From NCBI RefSeq assembly GCF_000718165.1, contig NZ_JOEY01000124.1:1-5058 (forward strand): 5,058 nucleotides of DNA. Direction: 5' to 3'. The translations under genes were made by a program, and so were the position numbers. The notes under the pieces are model-generated. The model was not told where the DNA came from, did no database searches, and saw nothing but the letters and a program-made list of their open reading frames with translations. Below are positions 1 through 4,864 of this stretch, in pieces. Source of the DNA: Streptomyces fulvoviolaceus (GTDB lineage Bacteria; Actinomycetota; Actinomycetes; Streptomycetales; Streptomycetaceae). The first letter of the stretch is position 1. Each line of letters begins with the position of its first letter.

Positions 1-91
1 CTTGCTGATCCTCATGGCGCAGTGGGCCCGGCTGAGACCGGCCACCCCACCGCCCCCTGCGACAGACAGGCCGGCTGAATTCCCCGTGTGA
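1..91 (+). CDS. Possible C-terminal end of an unidentified plus-strand gene (5' part outside window)
   Basis: The frame that begins at base 2 is open from the window edge to a TGA at 89-91 and gives 29 residues. It starts with a hydrophobic stretch (LLILMAQWARLR), followed by a proline-rich polar tail (PATPPPPATDRPAEFPV). That pattern suits the end of a membrane protein: a last transmembrane helix, an arginine-containing cytoplasmic edge and a disordered tail. About 25 of the 29 third positions are G or C. The minus-strand frame that reads through the same bases shares those wobble positions, so the bias does not settle the strand; the residue pattern does. The gene would converge on pqqE with about 80 bp between the stops. 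The family cannot be recognised from so short a piece, and it could be a chance open frame. Confidence 0.4.
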   Translation, partial: LLILMAQWARLRPATPPPPATDRPAEFPV

Positions 92-92
92 T

Positions 93-106
93 CCCGGTGG
101 GCCGGG
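93..106. terminator. Weak candidate terminator hairpin between convergent genes
   Basis: CCCGG and CCGGG form a 5-bp perfect stem around a TGGG loop, immediately after the TGA at 89-91. It lies downstream of pqqE when read on the minus strand, so it could serve either convergent gene. It is short, has no T tract, and sits in GC-rich sequence where such stems arise by chance. No better terminator is visible between 92 and 171. Confidence 0.25.
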
Positions 107-171
107 CCGGAACCAAGAGGTTCATGAAGAGCCGTCATCTCCGCTCGGACGAAGGGCCTCGGCCACACACC

Positions 172-1269
172 TCATCGCGCATCCACACGCACCGCACCCG
201 GCCTGCGGTACACATAGCCGGACGGCTCGGCGTCGCCCTCGGCCGCCGCACGGATCAGGGCGTGATCGGGCGACAGCCGGCACGCCGGGTCCGTACGGGC
301 GGCGTCGCCGGTGAGGGCGTAGGCCTGGCAGCGGCAGCCGCCGTAGTCCTCTTCGCGGCGCGGACAGCTGCGGCACGGTTCGCGCATCCAGTCGGTGCCT
401 CGGTACTGGTTGAAGGCAGGGGACTGCTCCCAGATCCAGGCGAGCGTCCGGTCACCGACATTCGGCGCGTCCAGGCCGGGCAGTGTCGCGGCCGCCGGAC
501 ATGGCAGCACGGTGCCGTCGGGGGCGATGGTGAGCGACACCGCGCCCCAACCTCCCATGCACGGTTTCGCGATGCCCTCGACATAGTCCGGGACAACCCA
601 CACCAGCTCGGTGCGGCCTGCCAGCCGCTCCCGCCATCGCGTCACCGCGTCCGAGGCACGGGACAACTGGGCACGGCTCGGCATGAGCGCGCCACGATTG
701 CGCAGGGCCCAGCCGTAGAACTGGGTGTTGGCCAACTCGATGCGATCCGCTCCCCAGGCAAGGCCCAGTTCCACCACGGCGTCGATGGCGTCGAGGTTGT
801 CCCGGTGCAGAACGACATTGACCCCCAGCGGCAGACCCGCCTCCCGCACCAGCTCCGCGGCCCGCGCCTTGTCCGCGAACGATCGGCGCCCGGCAATCCG
901 GTCGGAGGCAGACGGGTCGGCGTGCTGCACCGACAACTGGACGCTGCGCAGCCCGGACGCAACGAGTCCGTTCAGGCGGGCCGCGTCCAGCCCGGTTCCG
1001 CTGGTGACGAGCTGGGTGTGCACGCCACTCGACTCGGCGGCGGAGACGATTTCCTCCAGGTCCGGTCGCAGCAGTGGCTCCCCACCGGACAGATGAGTCT
1101 GCACCACTCCCAGCTCCCCGGCCTGCCGCATGACGTCCTGCCACTGTGCCGTGGACAGTTCACGGGAGCGGCGGGTCAGTTCCAAGGGGTTCGAGCAGTA
1201 CGGGCAGTGCAGCGGGCAGGCGTGGGTCAGCTCCGCGAGAAGCGCCCAGGGGGGCGGCACGTTGGTCAT
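172..1269 (-). CDS. pqqE: PqqE, radical SAM/SPASM enzyme that cross-links Glu and Tyr in PqqA
   Basis: PqqE catalyses the first step of PQQ synthesis, forming a C-C bond between the conserved Glu and Tyr of PqqA while PqqD holds the peptide. The 365-residue product has the radical-SAM motif C18-x3-C22-x2-C25, with an aromatic residue (Y24) before the third Cys. SGGEP follows at 61-65 and is expected to contact SAM. The SPASM region begins with KPCMGGWG near 235-242. Its auxiliary-cluster ligands all appear present: C237, C257, C299, C302, D308, C312, C314 and C330. These keep the spacing I recall for the Methylobacterium enzyme (C248, C268, C310, C313, D319, C323, C325, C341) with a constant offset of 11, including the unusual Asp ligand. 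The ATG overlaps the pqqD stop as ATGA, with GGAGGG nine bases upstream. The length is normal for the family, and the enzyme looks intact and cytosolic. It is the last gene of the operon. Confidence 0.97.
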   Translation of the reverse strand: MTNVPPPWALLAELTHACPLHCPYCSNPLELTRRSRELSTAQWQDVMRQAGELGVVQTHLSGGEPLLRPDLEEIVSAAESSGVHTQLVTSGTGLDAARLNGLVASGLRSVQLSVQHADPSASDRIAGRRSFADKARAAELVREAGLPLGVNVVLHRDNLDAIDAVVELGLAWGADRIELANTQFYGWALRNRGALMPSRAQLSRASDAVTRWRERLAGRTELVWVVPDYVEGIAKPCMGGWGAVSLTIAPDGTVLPCPAAATLPGLDAPNVGDRTLAWIWEQSPAFNQYRGTDWMREPCRSCPRREEDYGGCRCQAYALTGDAARTDPACRLSPDHALIRAAAEGDAEPSGYVYRRPGAVRVDAR

Positions 1270-1553
1270 CGCAGCCAGCCCTCCGCGCGCAGCCGGTCCA
1301 GGAAGACCGGGACGTCAGCGGCCACCGGTGCGTCGGCGAAGCGCGCAGCCAGTTCGCCGACAATCCGGCTGACATCGCGCTCACCGTCGCAGAGACCGAC
1401 GACGCTGCCGGCGTGCCCTTCCAGGACCACCACCCGTTCCGGCATGACCAGCAGGTCGACGCCACGTACGCGGTCATGCCGCAGCGCGACCGCCGGGGCG
1501 AGCCTGGGGCGCCAGTGCCGCTCCACGTCACAGGCCGAGTCTGTCGTGGTCAC
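1266..1553 (-). CDS. pqqD: PqqD, PqqA-binding peptide chaperone
   Basis: PqqD is a small RiPP-recognition-element protein. It binds the PqqA peptide and delivers it to PqqE for cross-linking. The product is 95 residues, typical for a free-standing PqqD (about 90-95). It has RPRLAPAVALRHD near 15-27, the beta-strand segment LLVMPERVVVLEG at 34-46, the characteristic LCDGERDVSRIV at 54-65 and a C-terminal helix ending EGWLR. The frame stays open well upstream into pqqC, but the GTG chosen here overlaps the pqqC stop as GTGA and has GGAGG seven bases before it, and the family homology starts only after it. pqqD is separate from both pqqC and pqqE, unlike the PqqC/D fusion of Methylobacterium. 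Its TGA overlaps the pqqE start, so PqqD and its partner PqqE are probably co-translated. Confidence 0.95.
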   Translation of the reverse strand: MTTTDSACDVERHWRPRLAPAVALRHDRVRGVDLLVMPERVVVLEGHAGSVVGLCDGERDVSRIVGELAARFADAPVAADVPVFLDRLRAEGWLR

Positions 1554-2266
1554 CGTGGATCCTCCGGCTGGGCATGTTCCACGGCATCCAGCAACGACCA
1601 CAGCACATCGCACTTGAACTCGAGCGCCGCCACCGCCCGTTCCTGCTCGGCCCTGCTGCGGGCCCACTGAAGAACCAGAGTCATTGCTTCACCACTGTCC
1701 TTCCGCCCCTGCTGGACACGCGCCCTGAAATAGGCCAGTCCGTCGCGGTCGACCCACGAGTAGTGCTGTTCGAAGGCATCGACACGCCGCCGCATGAGAT
1801 CCGGGGCGGACAGTTCGGTGAGTGATGCCGCGACAGCCTCCAGCCTCGGCCGCAGTCGACAGAAGTTGACGTATCCCTCGACCGCGAGACGCACACCGGG
1901 CAGTACCCCCCGTCCGGAAAGGAGGTCGGCCCGGTCCAGGCCGGCCGCCTCACCCAGCCGCAGCCACCGCTCGATTCCCCCCTCATCGCCTTCACGACCG
2001 TCGTGATCCTCGATCCGGCGAAGCCACATGCGCCGCAGGTCCGGCGAACCGAGTTTGGCGGCGATCAAGGCGTCCTTGACCGGGATGTGCTGCTGGTAGT
2101 GAAAGCGATTGGTGATCCAGCGTCGTACTTCCGGCGGGCTCAGCGTGCCCTCGTGCATCCGCATGTTGAACGGATGGAGGTGGTGGTAGCGCTGCTCGGG
2201 AACCGCCCGAAGACGCTCCTCGAACTCGGCCTGTTTCCAGGGACGTTCCGTTTCCACCACGGTCAC
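1550..2266 (-). CDS. pqqC: PqqC, pyrroloquinoline-quinone synthase (final oxidation step)
   Basis: PqqC is a cofactor-free oxidase with a heme-oxygenase-like helical fold. It closes the ring of the intermediate AHQQ and oxidises it to PQQ with O2. The 238-residue product aligns without gaps to the Klebsiella enzyme as I recall it, at a constant +4 offset. Conserved active-site residues include H28 (His24), R54 (Arg50), Y57 (Tyr53), K64, R84 (Arg80), H88 (His84), E151 (Glu147), R161 (Arg157), Y179 (Tyr175), R183 (Arg179) and K218 (Lys214). Landmarks are IEDHDGREGDEGGIE near 85-99, LPGVR at 122-126 and FKCDVLWSLLDA at 217-228. Two features are odd. The position of His154 holds M158, and the protein ends about 17 residues earlier after the last helix than the 251-residue Klebsiella protein. 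The GTG start overlaps the pqqB stop as GTGA and has GGAG eight bases upstream. The open frame continues further 5', but that part is a shadow of pqqB. Confidence 0.95.
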   Translation of the reverse strand: MTVVETERPWKQAEFEERLRAVPEQRYHHLHPFNMRMHEGTLSPPEVRRWITNRFHYQQHIPVKDALIAAKLGSPDLRRMWLRRIEDHDGREGDEGGIERWLRLGEAAGLDRADLLSGRGVLPGVRLAVEGYVNFCRLRPRLEAVAASLTELSAPDLMRRRVDAFEQHYSWVDRDGLAYFRARVQQGRKDSGEAMTLVLQWARSRAEQERAVAALEFKCDVLWSLLDAVEHAQPEDPR

Positions 2267-3174
2267 AGCAGGATCTCCATTCCGTCGGCGGCCACCTCGA
2301 TGCCCAGCCGGGCCAGAGTCTTGTGCTGCGGCGCGGCGGGATCGACAAGAGGGTTCGTGTTGTTGAGATGCGTATACAGACAGCGCGCCGACAAAGAGGC
2401 GACACGCCGAGCCGTACCCTGCGGCCCGTCGATCGGCAGATGCCCCATGGCGGTCGCGGTACGAGCCGAGAACCCTGAGCGCCGGGGCTCGTCGTCGTCC
2501 CAGAAGGTACCGTCGAGGATCACGCAATCGGCCTCGGCGACGGCCTCCTCAAAGGCGTCCGACCATACGCCGAGCGCAGGGGCATAGACGGCGGTGCGGC
2601 CGGTGGACCGATCGGTGAGCCGGAGCGCTGTCACCCAGTGGTCGTCATCATCGGGCGCTGCCCCGTCCTCCGTGGCATAACGGGGCCGCTTGCCGGAGAC
2701 AGGAATGGCACTGACGTGAACCGCGGACTGCGTGCCGAGTGGTTCGGCACGGCCGCCCGCAGGCAGCTCACGCCACGTCAGTTCGGTGTAGGGGGCGAGC
2801 AGTGTCCCCAGGTGCTGCCGGTCCAGTACCGCATGCCGCACCGGATCCGTGCCGAGCAACTCCAGTCGCCCGGCCTCCCGCAGCCGCGCTACGCCGAGTG
2901 TGTGGTCGAGTTCGGCATCGGTCAACACGACCCCGGCCACTGGCGTGCGGCGCTGCTCAGGCCCAGGGTGCAACTCGACGCACCCCTCGATCTGTTCGGC
3001 GATGTCAGGTGTCGCGTTGACCACGTACCAGCGGCCTTCGGTCGCTCTGACGGCGAGTGAGGCGTGCAGGCGGCGGCGCCGCGGATGTGCGCGCGCCCCG
3101 GAGCATTCCGGGCAGGCACAGTTCCATTGCGGTACGCCGCCGCCGGCCGCGGTGCCCAAGACCTTGAGCAGCAT
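2263..3174 (-). CDS. pqqB: PqqB, metallo-beta-lactamase-fold enzyme of PQQ synthesis
   Basis: PqqB has a metallo-beta-lactamase fold. It is described in the literature as an iron-dependent hydroxylase acting on the Glu-Tyr-derived intermediate, and was earlier proposed as a PQQ carrier. The 303-residue product is full length for the family. It opens with GTAAGGGVPQWNCACPEC at 7-24, whose C19, C21 and C24 form the structural zinc site. Further landmarks are NATPD at 53-57, the metal motif TDAELDHTLG at 85-94 (D86, D90, H91), YAPALG at 197-202, DGTFWDDDE at 221-229, MGHLP at 243-247 and YTHLNNTNP at 267-275. The open frame reaches 32 codons further upstream, but homology starts exactly at this ATG and the extension overlaps pqqA. 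The start lies 13 nt after the pqqA stop, and the leader (GGCGCCACGGAC) has no good Shine-Dalgarno sequence. PqqB translation may therefore depend on ribosomes leaving pqqA, keeping enzyme levels below precursor levels. Confidence 0.96.
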   Translation of the reverse strand: MLLKVLGTAAGGGVPQWNCACPECSGARAHPRRRRLHASLAVRATEGRWYVVNATPDIAEQIEGCVELHPGPEQRRTPVAGVVLTDAELDHTLGVARLREAGRLELLGTDPVRHAVLDRQHLGTLLAPYTELTWRELPAGGRAEPLGTQSAVHVSAIPVSGKRPRYATEDGAAPDDDDHWVTALRLTDRSTGRTAVYAPALGVWSDAFEEAVAEADCVILDGTFWDDDEPRRSGFSARTATAMGHLPIDGPQGTARRVASLSARCLYTHLNNTNPLVDPAAPQHKTLARLGIEVAADGMEILL

Positions 3175-3187
3175 GTCCGTGGCGCCG

Positions 3188-3340
3188 CTATCGGGTGGCC
3201 AGGGAGTAGGCGGTGACTTCGAGCGCGGTTTCCACAACCGCGTATCCGGGTGTTTGCCAGGCCTCGGCATTGGTGTTGCCGGTTCCTGCGGGGTGAAGAG
3301 CCTGGGTCGGTTCCGCCATCAGCTCCGCGGGTTCAATCAT
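3188..3340 (-). CDS. pqqA: PqqA, ribosomal precursor peptide of PQQ, with extended N-terminus
   Basis: PqqA is the ribosomally made peptide whose Glu and Tyr are cross-linked, cut out and oxidised to give PQQ. Reading from this ATG gives 50 residues. The C-terminal 23 start WQTP and contain ALEVTAY, with E41 and Y45 as the E-x3-Y pair. This part aligns with no gap to the 23-residue Klebsiella PqqA (WKKP and GLEVTLY, with the same 13-residue step from Trp to Glu). The 27 residues before the Trp (MIEPAELMAEPTQAL and onwards, then a GTGNTNAEA linker) have no counterpart in the short proteobacterial peptides. The gene ends in TAG, 13 nt before pqqB. An internal ATG at 3319-3317 would give 43 residues but has only a cramped GGAG three bases away. 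The chosen ATG has AGGA nine bases upstream, inside a small inverted repeat. The core identity is secure; the start is not. Confidence 0.92.
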   Translation of the reverse strand: MIEPAELMAEPTQALHPAGTGNTNAEAWQTPGYAVVETALEVTAYSLATR

Positions 3341-3354
3341 CAGGATTTGTCCTG
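3341..3354 (-). promoter_or_regulatory. Small hairpin covering the pqqA ribosome binding site
   Basis: On the pqqA transcript the 14 bases just before the ATG read CAGGA-CAAA-TCCTG, a perfect 5-bp inverted repeat around a 4-nt loop. The AGGA in the left arm is the best Shine-Dalgarno candidate for the start at 3340, so folding would mask it. Such short stems can occur by chance, and if pqqA starts at the internal ATG this would only be leader sequence. Confidence 0.35.
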
Positions 3355-3406
3355 CCTTTCCGAGACGGGATGGAACATTCCTCGCCCACCATTTGCCACC
3401 CCTGAC

Positions 3407-3434
3407 ACCCGCGCAACCGGACCCATCCAACCGG
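3407..3434. repeat. Tandem 14-bp direct repeat in the divergent control region
   Basis: Two adjacent copies, ACCCGCGCAACCGG (3407-3420) and ACCCATCCAACCGG (3421-3434), agree at 11 of 14 positions. ACCC and CAACCGG are invariant and only three central bases differ. Head-to-tail copies of this length in an intergenic region are typical of binding sites for a regulator that docks as a tandem dimer. The repeat is 67 bp upstream of the pqqA ATG (measured from 3407), close to the -35 area if the pqqA leader is about 30-40 nt. The regulator is unknown. Confidence 0.55.
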
Positions 3435-3455
3435 CGGATCAGCGGCGCGCCTTGC

Positions 3456-3469
3456 TTACCTTCAGTTAA
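3456..3469. promoter_or_regulatory. Imperfect palindrome, candidate operator upstream of the dehydrogenase gene
   Basis: TTACCT-TC-AGTTAA is a 14-bp inverted repeat with 6-bp arms and one mismatched pair, in the most AT-rich patch of the intergenic region. A weak promoter for the plus-strand gene may overlap it: CTTACC (3455-3460) as -35 and TACGCT (3478-3483) as -10, 17 bp apart. Each box matches the consensus at only three of six positions. A repressor on the palindrome would block such a promoter. The palindrome is plain to see; its role is inferred. Confidence 0.35.
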
Positions 3470-3502
3470 TATGTCTCTACGCTCCGTTACAAAAGTGCCG
3501 AG

Positions 3503-3515
3503 CCCTCCTGGAGGG
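3503..3515 (+). promoter_or_regulatory. Strong ribosome binding site of the dehydrogenase gene, inside a perfect palindrome
   Basis: GGAGGG at 3510-3515 lies six bases before the GTG at 3522 (seven from GGAGG) and fixes that codon as the start, rather than the in-frame ATGs at 3393 and 3471. It is directly preceded by its own complement: CCCTCC-T-GGAGGG is a perfect 13-base palindrome. In RNA this can fold as CCCUC-CUG-GAGGG, a 5-bp stem with a 3-nt loop that hides most of the Shine-Dalgarno sequence. The RBS assignment is firm, the regulatory reading is not. Confidence 0.7.
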
Positions 3516-3521
3516 AAAAGA

Positions 3522-4670
3522 GTGTCCAATTTGACGATTCCCCGAAGAACGACCAGCAGAAGGCAGCTTCGTGCGGTGATGGCTGTCGGGGTCATGGTCG
3601 CCTCGATGCTTGTAGGGTTCGCCGGCACCGGCAGCAGTGCGACCTCACTGCCCGGAAACCACGCGCGTTCGGAACCCGCCGCCGTCCGTACCCTGTCCAC
3701 AGGCTGGACCGTCCCCTGGGGCCTGAGCTGGCTGCCGGACGGCTCAGCACTGATCGGCGAGCGCGACTCGGCCAAACTCTTCAGGCTCACCCGGGACGGT
3801 GAAAAGACATTCATCGGCACCGTTCCGGAGGCAACGGCCAGGGGAAGCCTGACCGTCGATGCCAATGACGGCGTGCTGGGCATCGCCGTGTCACCCTGCT
3901 GGGAAGAGGACCACTACATCTACGTGATGCACACGGCCGAGGAGGGAAACCGGATCGCGCGGATGACGTACGACGGTTCCACCCTTGGGGACTACACCGT
4001 GCTGCTCGACGGGATCCAGAAGGACGTTTGGCACAATGGCGGACGTCTGAAGTTCGGCCCCGACGGCTACCTCTACGCCACAACCGGGGACGCCCAAAAT
4101 CGGGTTCTCGCGCAGGACAAGGACTCCCTCAACGGGAAGATCCTGCGGATGACCGCCGACGGCAAGCCGGCACCCGGCAACCCGTTCGACTCGTACGTCT
4201 ACTCCTATGGCCACCGCAACCCGCAGGGACTGGCGTGGGATCCACAGGGCCGCCTGTGGGAGTCAGAAGTGGGCGAGAACACGCACGACGAGCTCAACCT
4301 GATCGAGCCCGGCAACAACTACGGCTGGCCTGCATGCGAAGGTTCCTGCACCAATGACGGGATGACCAATCCCAAGGCAGTCTGGCCGACTTCGCAGGCC
4401 TCACCGAGCGGGATCGTCTACGCCGACGGCGACCTGTACATGGCGGCCATGCGAGGCAAGCGCCTGTGGCGCATCCCCGTCGACGGTGCGGAGGCGGGCA
4501 CCCCGGTCGCGCACTACCAGGGCCAGTACGGTCGACTGCGCACCGTTGAGAAGGTCCCGGGCAGAAATACGCTCTGGGTGTTGACCACCAACACCGACTT
4601 CAACGGCAGGCAGCCTGCCGGTTCCGACCAGGTGCTCGAGGTGGAGTTGACCGGCGGCGACTCTCGCTGA
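3522..4670 (+). CDS. Secreted PQQ-dependent sugar (glucose/sorbosone-type) dehydrogenase
   Basis: The product is a six-bladed beta-propeller quinoprotein of the glucose/sorbosone dehydrogenase (GSDH) family. Such enzymes oxidise a sugar or related polyol outside the membrane with PQQ as cofactor; the substrate here cannot be read from sequence. The GTG start gives 382 residues. An export signal follows: basic n-region with SRRQLR at 12-17 (a partial twin-arginine motif), hydrophobic core about 18-33, and a plausible cleavage after SSA at 38-40. Family motifs in order are VPWGLSWLPDG (64-74), DGVLGIAVSP (116-125), WHNGGRLKFGPDG (170-182) with H171 as the probable catalytic base, YATTGDA (185-191), SLNGKILRM (202-210), YSYGHRNPQGLAW (227-239) with R232 and N233 at the cofactor site, and DELNLIEPGNNYGWP (256-270). 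C272 and C276 may form a disulfide. There is no lipobox Cys and no cytochrome domain, so the electron acceptor is unknown. The position back to back with pqqA strongly supports PQQ use. Confidence 0.93.
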   Translation: MSNLTIPRRTTSRRQLRAVMAVGVMVASMLVGFAGTGSSATSLPGNHARSEPAAVRTLSTGWTVPWGLSWLPDGSALIGERDSAKLFRLTRDGEKTFIGTVPEATARGSLTVDANDGVLGIAVSPCWEEDHYIYVMHTAEEGNRIARMTYDGSTLGDYTVLLDGIQKDVWHNGGRLKFGPDGYLYATTGDAQNRVLAQDKDSLNGKILRMTADGKPAPGNPFDSYVYSYGHRNPQGLAWDPQGRLWESEVGENTHDELNLIEPGNNYGWPACEGSCTNDGMTNPKAVWPTSQASPSGIVYADGDLYMAAMRGKRLWRIPVDGAEAGTPVAHYQGQYGRLRTVEKVPGRNTLWVLTTNTDFNGRQPAGSDQVLEVELTGGDSR

Positions 4671-4726
4671 CCAATGCCTTCGGAGCCGACTTCGCCGACT
4701 GACCGGCATCTCTCGTCACCCGGCAT

Positions 4727-4760
4727 CGGGCCCGCACCCCGGAGAAGGAGTGCGGGCCCG
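4727..4760 (+). terminator. Strong hairpin terminator of the dehydrogenase gene
   Basis: CGGGCCCGCAC (4727-4737) and GTGCGGGCCCG (4750-4760) form a perfect 11-bp stem around a 12-nt loop, starting 57 bp after the TGA. No T run follows (GCCTCTGTAC), as is common for actinobacterial terminators. It isolates the dehydrogenase gene from the glycosyltransferase unit. Confidence 0.85.
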
Positions 4761-4788
4761 GCCTCTGTACGACTACGGAAAGCGGCTC

Positions 4789-4808
4789 CCCCACGGGATC
4801 GCGTGGGG
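4789..4808. other. Second hairpin ahead of the glycosyltransferase gene
   Basis: CCCCACG and CGTGGGG form a perfect 7-bp stem around the 6-nt loop GGATCG. The right arm starts a near-duplicate: CGTGGGGATG (4802-4811) and CGTAGGGGATG (4813-4823) differ by one base inserted. The hairpin could be a backup terminator, a leader element of the downstream gene, or debris from a degraded 5' end. No clear promoter is visible between 4761 and 4864. Confidence 0.35.
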
Positions 4809-4864
4809 ATGCCGTAGGGGATGTCACAGCTCGGCAGCAATGCCGGGCCCGGACGGAGGACACC

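Larger units (their letters stand above)
3341..3521. promoter_or_regulatory. Shared divergent control region between pqqA and the sugar dehydrogenase gene
   Basis: These 181 bp separate the two divergent start codons and must hold both promoters unless transcription starts further inside a gene. It is less GC-rich than the flanking genes, most clearly around 3452-3476. No convincing consensus promoter is visible for pqqA; TTGCGC (minus strand, 3416-3411) is the nearest -35-like box and has only a poor -10 partner. A 4-bp-arm inverted repeat, GGAA-CA-TTCC, lies at 3372-3381. The tandem repeat, palindrome and RBS hairpins inside the region are listed separately. Confidence 0.7.

Noticed and set aside
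1..138. Minus-strand frame starting ATG at 138 and open to the window edge, as a possible sixth operon gene
   Set aside because: The 46 residues are Gly/Ser-rich without a recognisable motif, the first ten codons have poor third-position G/C, and GGAG abuts the ATG with no spacer. The plus-strand reading looks more protein-like, though neither is secure.
88..1617. Open frame of about 509 codons on the plus strand, antisense to pqqE and pqqD
   Set aside because: Its composition is typical of a GC-rich shadow frame (very rich in Arg, Gly and Ala, no recognisable domain). The opposite strand encodes unmistakable PqqE and PqqD with every expected ligand.
1554..1667. Longer N-terminus for PqqD from an ATG at 1667
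   Set aside because: The extra 38 residues are a shadow of pqqC. The GTG at 1553 has GGAGG at seven bases and a 4-bp overlap, and gives the normal family length.
2264..2527. Longer N-terminus for PqqC from an ATG at 2527
   Set aside because: The extra 87 residues are out-of-frame pqqB sequence with no PqqC homology. The GTG at 2266 overlaps the pqqB stop and has a ribosome binding site.
3456..3475. Iron-box or other named-regulator operator in the AT-rich patch
   Set aside because: Only a loose half-site resemblance (AGGTAAG on the minus strand) could be found, so no named regulator is assigned.
3393..3521. ATG starts at 3393 or 3471 for the dehydrogenase
   Set aside because: They would add 43 or 17 non-hydrophobic residues before the export signal and lie in the promoter region. 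The GTG at 3522 has a strong GGAGG and puts the basic n-region at the N-terminus.
3341..3883. Minus-strand frame extending pqqA upstream to 3883
   Set aside because: It runs through the control region and antisense to the dehydrogenase signal peptide. Only the last 50 residues resemble a known protein.
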